A stretch of DNA of 7,780 bases, from the NCBI GenBank assembly GCA_945869755.1, contig CAMBPW010000043.1:1-7780 (forward strand), given 5' to 3'. Origin of the DNA: an uncultured Gemella sp. (GTDB lineage: Bacteria > Bacillota > Bacilli > Staphylococcales > Gemellaceae). The notes under the pieces are model-generated. The model did no database searches. It was not told where the DNA came from and saw nothing but the letters and a program-made list of their open reading frames with translations. A program made the position numbers and the translations under genes. Positions 1 to 7,298 of the stretch are shown one piece after another (the stretch's first letter is position 1; each line of letters begins with the position of its first letter).

Positions 1-1355
1 GCAAAAATAGCTACTGATAATAATAAATCATCTATATACATATATTCATTAGCTTGGTGCATAGTATCTTCACGCCCCGGTAGTAATACTCCAAATGCAA
101 TTCCCTTTTTAAAACATCTTGCATATGTTCCTCCACCAATTACTAATGGTTCACTAACATTATCTCCTGTATGTTTTCTATATGTATTTAATAATGTTTC
201 TACAAAAGGATCATCTTTTGGAACGTAGTGTGCAGATTTACTTGAATATAAATTCAAATTAAAATTATCAATTTTTACAGCTTCAAGTTTTTCTTCTAAA
301 TTAAATTTAGCTGGATATCTAGTATCTGTTTCTATAAATGCAACATCGCAATTGTATTTAAAAATTCCATAATTATACGTTGCATCTCCCATCTCATTAT
401 CACTATATTTAAGCCCTAACTTTTCTCCATAAGGATCATTAGCAATATATTCAGAAATAAATTTTACATAATTCTTTCCATTAATATCTAAATCTAACAA
501 GTATAAAAATTGTGCCAGTTTAGTTGCCGCATTAATTCCTTTATTAGGTGTAGAGCCATGAGCTGCTTTACCAAAAACTGCTATTTCATCGTCATTAATA
601 TTTCCTTCAAGTTTCTCACTTTCTAAAAATAATGAAAACTTTTCTTTAACATTATCATCAATTTTATTTAATTTTGCATAAGCTTTACTAGGAACAACAT
701 TTTTTGCTACTCCTGCTTCTAAAGAAATTAATTTATAACTACTAATACCATTTTCTTCTTTTGAAAATTGGAATTCATACCTAAAATTAGCTTGTGCTTT
801 TTCTCCATAAATTAAAGGATAAAGTGCATCTGGCGTAAATCCTAAATTAGGTTGTTCTTCTTTTGCAAAATACGCTTTAACACATCTAAATCCACTCTCT
901 TCATCACTTCCAATAATTACTCGAACTCTTTTTTTCCAATCAACACCTAATTTATCTAACAATTTTACTGCATAATAAGCTGCTAAAGTTGGACCTTTAT
1001 CATCTAAAACTCCACGTGCATAAATTTTTCCATCACGAATATTAGGAGAAAATGGCGGTGTTTCCCACTCACTTTCTGTTACAGGAACAACATCAACGTG
1101 TCCAATAACCCCAAATAAATCTTCTCCTTTTCCAATTTCGATATGTCCTGCTATATTGTCAACTAATTTTGTTTCATATCCATCACGTTTACCAAAAGAT
1201 AAAAACATATCTAATGCTTCTCTTGGACCACTACCTACTGGTGTTTCTTCTGTTATATCATCCCCTAAAATAGAACGAACTTTTAACAGATCAAATAAAT
1301 CTGTCATTAAATCATCCTTATGTTTCAAAACTTCTGCTTTAAAATCTATTGTCAT
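1..1355 (-). CDS. pepV: Dipeptidase PepV, M20 metallopeptidase (C-terminus cut by window edge)
   Basis: Cytoplasmic zinc dipeptidase of the M20A family that cleaves dipeptides with an unblocked N-terminus, the last step of peptide use. The frame is open for 451 codons from the ATG at 1355 to the left edge. Family PepV is about 465-470 residues, so only some 10-15 C-terminal residues are missing. Visible metal and catalytic residues follow the Lactobacillus PepV pattern: GHVDVVP (His86, Asp88), GVLDDKGP (bridging Asp118), SDEESG (catalytic Glu152, metal Glu153), FTPDALYP (Asp176) and a late DTMHQANEY (His433). The Shine-Dalgarno AAAGGAG at 1364-1370 overlaps the stop codon of the upstream pseudouridine synthase gene, with 13 bases between the two genes, so translation is probably coupled. 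It is the last gene of the run that lies in view. The PepV assignment is firm; dipeptide specificity is inferred from the family. Confidence 0.95.
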   Translation of the reverse strand, partial: MTIDFKAEVLKHKDDLMTDLFDLLKVRSILGDDITEETPVGSGPREALDMFLSFGKRDGYETKLVDNIAGHIEIGKGEDLFGVIGHVDVVPVTESEWETPPFSPNIRDGKIYARGVLDDKGPTLAAYYAVKLLDKLGVDWKKRVRVIIGSDEESGFRCVKAYFAKEEQPNLGFTPDALYPLIYGEKAQANFRYEFQFSKEENGISSYKLISLEAGVAKNVVPSKAYAKLNKIDDNVKEKFSLFLESEKLEGNINDDEIAVFGKAAHGSTPNKGINAATKLAQFLYLLDLDINGKNYVKFISEYIANDPYGEKLGLKYSDNEMGDATYNYGIFKYNCDVAFIETDTRYPAKFNLEEKLEAVKIDNFNLNLYSSKSAHYVPKDDPFVETLLNTYRKHTGDNVSEPLVIGGGTYARCFKKGIAFGVLLPGREDTMHQANEYMYIDDLLLSVAIF

Positions 1356-1368
1356 TTCAATTTCTCCT

Positions 1369-2076
1369 TTATATTTTTAATTTATTTATTTCTTCTTCAG
1401 TTAAATATCTATATTCACCTAATTTTAATTTATTGTCTAAAACTAAATTTCCTATTGACAATCTTTTTAAATATGTAACTTCTAAATCAACAGCTCTCAT
1501 CATTCTTTTTATTTGATGAAATTTGCCTTCAGATATTGTAATATAAGCCTTACTAATTTTTTTATCACTACTTAATATTTCTAATTTTGCACTTTTACAT
1601 TTATATCCATCATCTATAACAATGCCATTTAAAAATATGTTTTGTATATCAAATGTTAATTCTCCATTTACCTCAACATAATATTTTTTATCAATATCTT
1701 TTTTAGGTGATAATAACTTGTGAGATAATTCTCCGTCATTAGTTAATAATATTAAACCTTCTGTATCTTTATCTAATCTACCTACAGGGAAAGGATTTAA
1801 TATTTTATCCTCTTCTTTTAATAAATCAACTACAGTTTTATGAAAATTGTCTTCTGTTGCTGTTATTATATTTTTAGCCTTATGTAACATTATGTAAATA
1901 AATTTTTTGTAATTTAAAACTTCTCCATTTACTTCAATTTTATCAACATATTCATCTATTTTATAGTCTACGTTTTTTACAACGACTCCATTAACTAACA
2001 CACCTTTTTTAATAATTTTCTTGGCTTCTGTTCTAGTAAATAAAGTACAAGAACAAATAAATTTATCTAATCTCAT
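1369..2076 (-). CDS. rsuA: RsuA-family 16S rRNA pseudouridine synthase
   Basis: Converts a uridine in 16S rRNA to pseudouridine (U516 in E. coli numbering) during small-subunit assembly. The 235-residue protein has the RsuA layout. An N-terminal S4 RNA-binding domain covers about residues 1-55 (MRLDKFIC, then TRTEAKKIIKKGVLVNG). The catalytic domain carries GRLDKDTEGLILLTNDG with catalytic Asp102, the same number as in E. coli RsuA, and a later KFHQIKRMM motif. The length is normal for the family. Its ATG overlaps the murJ stop codon as TAATG, and the Shine-Dalgarno AAGGAG (2082-2087) lies inside the last murJ codons, indicating coupling. A flippase, pseudouridine synthase and PepV neighbourhood is, from memory, shared with Bacillus and Staphylococcus. 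RluB/RluE-type 23S enzymes are close relatives, so the exact target base is less certain than the family. Confidence 0.9.
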   Translation of the reverse strand: MRLDKFICSCTLFTRTEAKKIIKKGVLVNGVVVKNVDYKIDEYVDKIEVNGEVLNYKKFIYIMLHKAKNIITATEDNFHKTVVDLLKEEDKILNPFPVGRLDKDTEGLILLTNDGELSHKLLSPKKDIDKKYYVEVNGELTFDIQNIFLNGIVIDDGYKCKSAKLEILSSDKKISKAYITISEGKFHQIKRMMRAVDLEVTYLKRLSIGNLVLDNKLKLGEYRYLTEEEINKLKI

Positions 2077-3698
2077 TATTTTCTCCTTAAAAAAGTCTTT
2101 AATGAAACTTCTCTTCCAAATAAGTAATTAATAAATTTTATTTTTTGTAAAACAAAGAAGTATAATGGTGCTCCAAAAATTCCAGATATAATTAATAAAA
2201 TTAAACTATCAAATTTATTATAAATATTAAAATTAGAACTTGTTGCATCATAAATAGCAGCTACAAGTATAAACATAATAAAACTAGCTAAACATATTTT
2301 AAATAAATTATAAGCAAACTGTTTAATTTTTAATTTAACTTCTAAATTAATTACAACTATATTTAAGAAAATCATTAATATATAAGTAAGTATCGAACAA
2401 TATATAGCTCCTTCTGTTTCAAAACGTAAAATAAAAGGAGTATTGAAAATATACTTAAATGATAACCCGATAATTATAATAACAACATTTAATTTTTGCT
2501 TATCTATCGCTTGCATTATAATTCCAGTCATACCATAAATCGAATATAATAATGCTAATGGTAAATACACCCTCATAAGTTCAAAAGAACGATGCTTAGG
2601 CTCGTAAAACGAAATATATAATGGTTCTGCTAAAATAAACATAGCTACTAAAGCTGGTATTACTATCATTAATAAAGCTAATACTACTTTATTTATTTGT
2701 TTACTCAATTCCACTAAATTTCTATTAACATATAATCTAGTTATTGCAGGTAAAAATGCCCCAGTAAATGCAGGAGCTAAAGCAACAGCAATCATAACTA
2801 TTTTATTTATTAAATTATTGTATAAATTAAATTCACTATCTCCTATTTTCGCCTTTCCTAATTCATCCATTGCACCTATAATAGTATTTTGATCAATAAT
2901 TGATAAAATTGCAAAAAAAGAAGATACAATCATAAACGGAAAAGAAACAAGAAGTATTTCTTTTATAATTTTAAATAAACTTTCTCTAGTTTCATTTTTT
3001 GTATTATTCTTATTAAACTCTAAATTTTTATAATACTTTTTATAGTAATAAAATAATACTATTATAGCAACTATTGCCCCAACTGATGTAGCTAATGTTG
3101 CTACAGCATTTGCATATACTATATTCCCATTTGTAATTTCCATTACAATATATGCACCTATTAACATTGCCAATATTCTAAACAATTGTTCTAAAAATTG
3201 AGATACAGCAGAGGGAGTCATAATTTCATGACCTTGAAACACTCCTCTAAACCCCGAACTCAACATAACAAAAGGAACTGCTAAACTTAATGTTTTAATT
3301 ACTAAGGAAACTTCTTCTACAGAAAAATATAGATTAGCTGGATTAGCTTTTAAAGTAGAAGCTGCTAAAAAATCAGAGTAATAAAAGAAAAATGCAAACC
3401 CTACTGCTCCTGTAATCATAAGTATTACAGAACCAGTTTTTGCAATTCTTTTACTTTTAGCATAATTACCTTCTTCATTATATTTAGAAACAAGTTTGGA
3501 AATTGTTAAAGGTATTCCGGCTGACGATAATTCTAGCAGTAACACATAATAATTATAAGCTAAATTAAATGGTATCATATTATTATCGCCACCAATTATT
3601 TTATAAAAAGGTATTATGTATAAAAGTCCAATTAATTTTGTAAATATTAAACTTATGCTCAATATAAACGTTCCTTTAAATAAGGAATCTCTTTTCAA
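2076..3698 (-). CDS. murJ: MurJ/YtgP-type lipid II flippase (MOP superfamily)
   Basis: Polytopic membrane protein of the polysaccharide-transporter/MurJ branch of the MOP exporters, expected to flip lipid II peptidoglycan precursor across the cytoplasmic membrane. Its N-terminus (RDSLFKGTFILSISLIFTKLIGLLYIIPF) closely follows B. subtilis YtgP, shown there to act as MurJ. Around 14 hydrophobic segments span the protein, with a basic cytosolic loop near residues 223-245 and a basic C-terminal tail (FLRRK). No in-frame ATG lies at the start. The frame opens with TTG at 3713, which has no Shine-Dalgarno, and TTG at 3698 follows GGAAGTG with a 6-base spacer. I chose 3698 (540 residues), which also matches where YtgP begins; the 3713 start gives 545. 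It lies downstream of a small membrane-protein gene and overlaps rsuA by one base. The lipid II substrate is inferred; a related polysaccharide flippase role is the alternative. Confidence 0.87.
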   Translation of the reverse strand: MKRDSLFKGTFILSISLIFTKLIGLLYIIPFYKIIGGDNNMIPFNLAYNYYVLLLELSSAGIPLTISKLVSKYNEEGNYAKSKRIAKTGSVILMITGAVGFAFFFYYSDFLAASTLKANPANLYFSVEEVSLVIKTLSLAVPFVMLSSGFRGVFQGHEIMTPSAVSQFLEQLFRILAMLIGAYIVMEITNGNIVYANAVATLATSVGAIVAIIVLFYYYKKYYKNLEFNKNNTKNETRESLFKIIKEILLVSFPFMIVSSFFAILSIIDQNTIIGAMDELGKAKIGDSEFNLYNNLINKIVMIAVALAPAFTGAFLPAITRLYVNRNLVELSKQINKVVLALLMIVIPALVAMFILAEPLYISFYEPKHRSFELMRVYLPLALLYSIYGMTGIIMQAIDKQKLNVVIIIIGLSFKYIFNTPFILRFETEGAIYCSILTYILMIFLNIVVINLEVKLKIKQFAYNLFKICLASFIMFILVAAIYDATSSNFNIYNKFDSLILLIISGIFGAPLYFFVLQKIKFINYLFGREVSLKTFLRRK

Positions 3699-3704
3699 AT
3701 TTTT

Positions 3705-3711
3705 CACTTCC
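3705..3711 (-). promoter_or_regulatory. Putative Shine-Dalgarno GGAAGTG that decides the murJ start
   Basis: GGAAGTG resembles the GGAGGTG core with one mismatch and sits 6 bases before the TTG at 3698. The earlier in-frame TTG at 3713 is preceded only by an A/T run with no purine-rich box. This favours the downstream TTG, although the motif is imperfect. Confidence 0.5.
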
Positions 3712-3739
3712 AAACATTAATTATTATTAAATAACATTA

Positions 3740-3925
3740 CTATATATATAAATATTGATAAATATATATTAATGTAATTACTGCACTATAAATAGCAATT
3801 AATTTTAAAATTTTTTCTGCTCTTTTTTTCTTTATTATTTTATTTGCAACTAATAAAACATATATTCCTAATATAGCAATAAAACTAATTAAAAATACTA
3901 AAAATAAACTTAAAACAAACGCCAT
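3740..3925 (-). CDS. Small two-helix membrane protein, function unknown
   Basis: I do not recognise this 61-residue protein. It has an N-terminal hydrophobic helix (about residues 2-27, AFVLSLFLVFLISFIAIL onward), a strongly basic linker (KIIKKKRAEK, about 29-38) and a second hydrophobic helix (about 39-58) ending in YIYQYLYI. By the positive-inside rule the linker should be cytoplasmic, with both termini outside. It looks like a real gene: an ATG preceded by a near-perfect Shine-Dalgarno AGGAGGA (3931-3937) with a 5-base spacer, and a plausible promoter just upstream. It is the first gene of the run leading into murJ, with 26-41 bases between them depending on the murJ start. Co-transcription with a flippase suggests an envelope role, but that is inference only. 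A single-span signal-peptide reading is less likely because there is no cleavage-like site. Confidence 0.75.
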   Translation of the reverse strand: MAFVLSLFLVFLISFIAILGIYVLLVANKIIKKKRAEKILKLIAIYSAVITLIYIYQYLYI

Positions 3926-3951
3926 AATAATCCTCCTAACTTAATAAATAT

Positions 3952-3981
3952 ATTTTATCACATTTTATAGATAAATAACAA
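3952..3981 (-). promoter_or_regulatory. Putative SigA-type promoter of the murJ operon
   Basis: Read on the minus strand, a -35-like TTGTTA (3976-3981) is followed after 18 bases by the -10 element TAAAAT (3952-3957), with an extended TG one base upstream (TGATAAAAT). Transcription would begin near 3945, giving a leader of about 20 bases that contains the AGGAGGA ribosome site. The -35 matches consensus at four of six positions, so the extended -10 probably matters. No other candidate is as good in this short gap. Confidence 0.5.
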
Positions 3982-4024
3982 TATTAACATTGCTCAAATA
4001 ATATGTAGCAAAAATATATTTAAG

Positions 4025-4059
4025 AAAACTATATGTTAAATAATCTAACATATAGTTTT
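4025..4059. promoter_or_regulatory. GlnR operator (GlnR/TnrA box) inside a 14-bp perfect inverted repeat
   Basis: The two 14-base arms (4025-4038 and 4046-4059) are perfectly complementary around a 7-base centre. The core at 4034-4050 reads TGTTA, seven bases, TAACA, an exact match to the TGTNAN7TNACA consensus bound by GlnR and TnrA in Bacilli. It lies directly upstream of the glnR-glnA promoter, centred about 50 bases before the likely transcription start. This position suits autorepression of glnRA when glutamine is plentiful. No second good copy was found nearer the -10 element, whereas B. subtilis glnRA has two operators. Confidence 0.85.
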
Positions 4060-4085
4060 TATTTTAATATTTTTTATGATAAAAT
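4056..4085 (+). promoter_or_regulatory. Putative glnRA promoter (extended -10)
   Basis: The extended -10 element TGATAAAAT has its TG at 4077-4078 and TAAAAT at 4080-4085. The -35 region, around 4056-4061 (TTTTTA), is weak and abuts the GlnR operator. An overlapping -10 reading, TATGAT at 4075-4080, is also possible. The start of transcription would be near 4092, about 26 bases before the glnR ATG. The promoter is supported mainly by its place between the operator and the gene. Confidence 0.5.
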
Positions 4086-4117
4086 ATATTTTGTAAATAT
4101 AAAGACGGGTGAATAAT

Positions 4118-4486
4118 ATGAGTTTTAAAAATTTTCAAAAAAATTTGCCAGCTCTTCCGATAAGTGTTGTAATGAAAATAACTCAATTATCAGCTAGGCA
4201 AATAAGATATTACGAAGAAAAAAATTTAATAATTCCAGAGAGAACAGCAGGAAATACAAGACTTTTTTCTATAAATGATGTTGATAAACTATTATCTATA
4301 AAAGAATTACTCAATAAAGGTTTTTCTATGAAAGCTGTAGATGAAATAGTAAACAACAAAAAAGTATCTTCAAACATTGAAAAAATTAGACAAATTATTC
4401 ACAACGACATATTTATCGGTCCAAGTGGAGCTAGTAGAGAACAATCAATTGGTCGTGGTGATCTTTCTAGATTCTACAAAAAATAA
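4118..4486 (+). CDS. glnR: GlnR, MerR-family nitrogen repressor of glnRA
   Basis: DNA-binding repressor of glutamine synthesis genes. The 122-residue protein has a MerR-type winged helix at about residues 14-80 (PISVVMKITQLSARQIRYYEE, then IPERTAGNTRLFSINDVDKLL), very close to B. subtilis GlnR. It ends in RGDLSRFYKK, matching the conserved C-terminal tail (QGDMSRFFH in B. subtilis) that senses feedback-inhibited glutamine synthetase. The middle linker is shorter than in B. subtilis GlnR (135 residues). An in-frame GTG at 4109 would add three residues, but it lies inside the likely ribosome site GGGTG (4107-4111), six bases before the ATG at 4118, so I chose the ATG. glnA follows after 27 bases with its own Shine-Dalgarno. 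Expression is probably autorepressed through the box at 4034-4050. TnrA, a paralogue with the same box, is excluded by linkage to glnA and by the tail. Confidence 0.96.
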   Translation: MSFKNFQKNLPALPISVVMKITQLSARQIRYYEEKNLIIPERTAGNTRLFSINDVDKLLSIKELLNKGFSMKAVDEIVNNKKVSSNIEKIRQIIHNDIFIGPSGASREQSIGRGDLSRFYKK

Positions 4487-4513
4487 TTTATTTCAATTCA
4501 AAAGGAGTTTAAA

Positions 4514-5845
4514 ATGACAAAAAAGAGAGAAGAAATATTAGAAATAATCAAAAAAGAGAATGTTAAGTATATTCGTCTACAGTTTACAGATATCACAGGA
4601 ACAATTAAAAATGTTGAAGTACCTGTTAGTCAAATTGAAAAAGTTTTAGATAACAATATGATGTTTGATGGATCTTCTATTGAAGGTTTTGTTCGTATCG
4701 AAGAAAGTGATATGTATTTATATCCAGATTTAGATACATTTTTAGTATTTTCTTGGGACAGTGATTACGGTAAAGTTGCACGTTTTATTTGTGATGTTTA
4801 TGATGTAGATAGAAAACCTTTTGCAGGTGACCCACGTGGAAATTTAAAGCGCATGCTTGCTAGAATGAATGAATTAGGTTATGATACCCTAAATCTTGGA
4901 CCAGAACCAGAATTTTTCTTATTTAAACTTAAAGAAAATGGAGAACCTTCTCTTGAGTTAAACGATCACGGAGGATATTTCGATCTAGCGCCTGTTGATT
5001 TAGGAGAAAATGTACGTCGTGATATAGTTTTAGAGTTAGAGCGTTTAGGATTTGATATTGAAGCTAGTCATCACGAAGTTGCACCTGGACAACACGAAAT
5101 TGATTTTAAATATACTGACGTAATTAGTGCTTGTGACAATATACAAACTTTTAAATTAATTGTAAAAACAATTGCTAGAAAACATGGATTACATGCAACA
5201 TTTATGCCAAAACCAATTTATGGAATTAATGGCTCTGGAATGCACTGTAATATTTCATTATTTAAAGACGGAGAAAATTGTTTCTACGATCCAAAATCGA
5301 ATAATGGATTATCAAAAGACGCATATTCATTTATTGCTGGAGTTTTAAAACACGCTCGTAGTTTTACTGCAGTTTGTAACCCTACAGTAAATTCTTATAA
5401 ACGTCTTGTTCCAGGATATGAAGCACCTTGTTATGTTGCTTGGTCAACTTCAAACAGATCTCCTCTTATAAGAATACCTGCATCTCGTGGAAAATCTACT
5501 CGTGTTGAAGTACGCTCTGTAGATCCAGCAGCAAATCCATATTTAGCAATGGCTACTATATTAGCAGCTGGCCTTGACGGAATTGAAAATAATTTAGAAC
5601 CTATGCACGAAGTAAATAGTAATATTTATGTTATGACAAAAGAAGAGAGAATTTTAGAAGGAATTGATGAGTTACCTTCAACTCTATACACTGCATTAAA
5701 AGAATTAGCTAATTCTTCTGTTATTCGTGAATCTTTAGGTGAACATATTTTCCATAATTTTATCGAAGCGAAATCAATAGAATGGGATGCATTTAGAACT
5801 CGTGTAACAGATTGGGAAATTGAACAATATTTAAAACAATATTAA
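4514..5845 (+). CDS. glnA: Type I (GSI-alpha) glutamine synthetase
   Basis: Makes glutamine from glutamate, ammonia and ATP in the cytoplasm as a dodecamer. The 443-residue protein is nearly the same length as B. subtilis GlnA (444) and aligns almost without gaps. Visible motifs are MFDGSSIEGF (51-59), NLGPEPEFFLF with metal ligands Glu131 and Glu133, HHEVAPGQHEID, the ATP-site KPIYGINGSGMHCN, NPTVNSYKRLVPGYEAP with the flap glutamate, and RVEVRSVDPAANPYLAMA. Arg61 in EGFVRIEESD corresponds to B. subtilis Arg62, which mediates glutamine feedback inhibition. There is no GSI-beta insertion or adenylylation region, so control should be by feedback and GlnR binding. The Shine-Dalgarno AAAGGAG (4501-4507) sits six bases before the ATG. 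It is transcribed with glnR and ends at the hairpin at 5852-5883. Identification is essentially certain. Confidence 0.98.
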   Translation: MTKKREEILEIIKKENVKYIRLQFTDITGTIKNVEVPVSQIEKVLDNNMMFDGSSIEGFVRIEESDMYLYPDLDTFLVFSWDSDYGKVARFICDVYDVDRKPFAGDPRGNLKRMLARMNELGYDTLNLGPEPEFFLFKLKENGEPSLELNDHGGYFDLAPVDLGENVRRDIVLELERLGFDIEASHHEVAPGQHEIDFKYTDVISACDNIQTFKLIVKTIARKHGLHATFMPKPIYGINGSGMHCNISLFKDGENCFYDPKSNNGLSKDAYSFIAGVLKHARSFTAVCNPTVNSYKRLVPGYEAPCYVAWSTSNRSPLIRIPASRGKSTRVEVRSVDPAANPYLAMATILAAGLDGIENNLEPMHEVNSNIYVMTKEERILEGIDELPSTLYTALKELANSSVIRESLGEHIFHNFIEAKSIEWDAFRTRVTDWEIEQYLKQY

Positions 5846-5851
5846 TAAAAC

Positions 5852-5883
5852 AAAAATGAGTTAGTTACTAACTCATTTTTTTT
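5852..5883. terminator. Bidirectional intrinsic terminator between glnA and the convergent ABC gene
   Basis: A perfect 13-base stem (AAAAATGAGTTAG, 5852-5864, pairing with 5868-5880) closes a TTA loop and runs into eight Ts (5876-5883) on the plus strand, directly after glnA. On the minus strand the A-rich 5847-5856 stretch supplies the T-tract, so it can also end the ABC operon. The TAG stop codon of the ABC gene (5868-5870) and its last codons lie within the stem. Confidence 0.9.
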
Positions 5884-7298
5884 AATATTTTTAATTTTGT
5901 TTCATTATTTAGTGAAATTTGCTCTTTTATTCCGTTATTATCAAAGTGTAAAACTTCATCTGCAATACTACATAAAAATTCATAGTCGTGAGTTATTACA
6001 AAAATAATAATTTCTCGTTTTTTTACATCTTCAATTAAATTTGCTAATTCAGACATATTAATGTAATCAAGTCCACTTGTTGGCTCATCAAAAATTAATA
6101 TTTTTTTATTTGAAAGTAATGCAGAAGCTATAGCTACTCTTTGTTTTTCTCCACCAGATAAAGTGTTTGGATGTCTATTAAGTAAATTTCTTAACTTTAA
6201 TTTATCAACTACATAATCAAAATCTTCTAAAAAACTACATCCTAATTTTATTTCAGTTTCTACTTTGTTAGTAAATAGTTGATAATTTACATCTTGCATA
6301 ACTTGAAAAGTATTTTTCGTCAATTTTTTATTATTTACTTTTTCTCCGTTAATAATTATTTCTCCGCTATTTTTTATGAATCCTGACAAAACATTAGCAA
6401 AAGTCGTTTTCCCACACCCATTATCTCCAATTATTGCATACACTTTTCCTGTATCAAAAGATAAATTTTTATGTTCTATAAAATAATTATTTATTTTATA
6501 CTTCAAGTTGTTCAAAGATAAGAAATTTTTTGTTCCTACTACTTCTTTCTTTGTTAATAACTGTACTTTTTCTAAATCTAGTTGTCTTGTTCGACATTGA
6601 GTTCCGTCAAAATTTATTAAATCTTCTTTTTGAAATTCGTGGAAAATTTTTCCGTCTTTTATTATAAACATTCTATCTATTAAATTTTTTAAATAATAAA
6701 TTCTATGTTCTGCAATAATTATAGTTTTTCCTTGTTCTTTTAAAATAGTTATTATTTCTGATATTAGTTGAATAGCTTTTAAATCTAAATTGCTCGTTAT
6801 TTCATCAAGAACATAAACTTCGGCATCTAACATCATACTAGCCATAAATGCTAATTTTTGTTTTTCTCCGCCACTCAACTCTAAAATATTTCTATCTAGC
6901 AAATGACTACCAGAAAATTGTTCTGATAAAGTTTCAATTCTTGAAGTTATTTCTTCTTCGCTTTTTCCGAAATTTTCCATACTGAATGCAAGTTCACTCG
7001 TTGAATCTAAATGAAAAAATTGATTTTTTGGATTTTGAAATACACTTCCTACAACTTTAGAAAATTCAGAAAGTTTATCACCAAATGATAAATGAGCGAT
7101 TTTCATCTCACCTTCAAAGCCACCTTCAAAAAATTCTGGTGCTAATCCATTTAACATTCTCATTATTGTAGTTTTTCCGCATCCTGAATTTCCTGTAAAA
7201 AGAATACATTCTCCTTTTTTTATATTAATGTTTAAATTTTCAATATTTAATTTTGAAGAGTTTATATATTTGTAGCTAAAATTTTTGAATGTTATCAT
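5868..7298 (-). CDS. Double-ATPase subunit of an ECF-type vitamin/nutrient importer
   Basis: Energises uptake by an energy-coupling-factor ABC importer on the inner face of the membrane. The 476-residue protein is two fused nucleotide-binding domains. Domain 1 has Tyr11 of the A-loop, Walker A GNSGCGKT (36-43), Q-loop FQNPKNQFF (Gln88), signature LSGGE (141-145), Walker B VYVLDE (Asp165, Glu166) and His198. Domain 2 has Walker A GDNGCGKT (291-298), Q-loop MQDVNYQLF (Gln335), signature LSGGE (380-384), Walker B ILIFDE (Asp404, Glu405) and His437. Both sites look catalytically complete. The FQNP and MQD Q-loops resemble EcfA and YkoD-type fused ATPases. Its ATG overlaps the stop of the upstream EcfT gene as ATGA, with GAGGT as ribosome site, so the two subunits are probably made together. 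The substrate is unknown because no S component is in view. An ABC-F or multidrug role is unlikely given the EcfT neighbour. Confidence 0.9.
   Translation of the reverse strand: MITFKNFSYKYINSSKLNIENLNINIKKGECILFTGNSGCGKTTIMRMLNGLAPEFFEGGFEGEMKIAHLSFGDKLSEFSKVVGSVFQNPKNQFFHLDSTSELAFSMENFGKSEEEITSRIETLSEQFSGSHLLDRNILELSGGEKQKLAFMASMMLDAEVYVLDEITSNLDLKAIQLISEIITILKEQGKTIIIAEHRIYYLKNLIDRMFIIKDGKIFHEFQKEDLINFDGTQCRTRQLDLEKVQLLTKKEVVGTKNFLSLNNLKYKINNYFIEHKNLSFDTGKVYAIIGDNGCGKTTFANVLSGFIKNSGEIIINGEKVNNKKLTKNTFQVMQDVNYQLFTNKVETEIKLGCSFLEDFDYVVDKLKLRNLLNRHPNTLSGGEKQRVAIASALLSNKKILIFDEPTSGLDYINMSELANLIEDVKKREIIIFVITHDYEFLCSIADEVLHFDNNGIKEQISLNNETKLKILKKMS

Noticed and set aside
1156..1380. A 74-codon plus-strand ORF.
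   Set aside because: It lies antisense to the N-terminal coding region of pepV, has no recognisable family and no convincing ribosome site, and is a shadow frame of the minus-strand gene.
4025..4060. Inverted repeat followed by Ts read as an intrinsic terminator.
   Set aside because: It sits between two divergent gene starts with no upstream plus-strand gene to end, its stem has only two G-C pairs, and its core exactly matches the GlnR operator.
4109..4117. GTG at 4109 as the glnR start.
   Set aside because: The GTG forms part of the only ribosome-site-like GGGTG, and the ATG at 4118 has the correct spacing and matches the N-terminus of known GlnR proteins.
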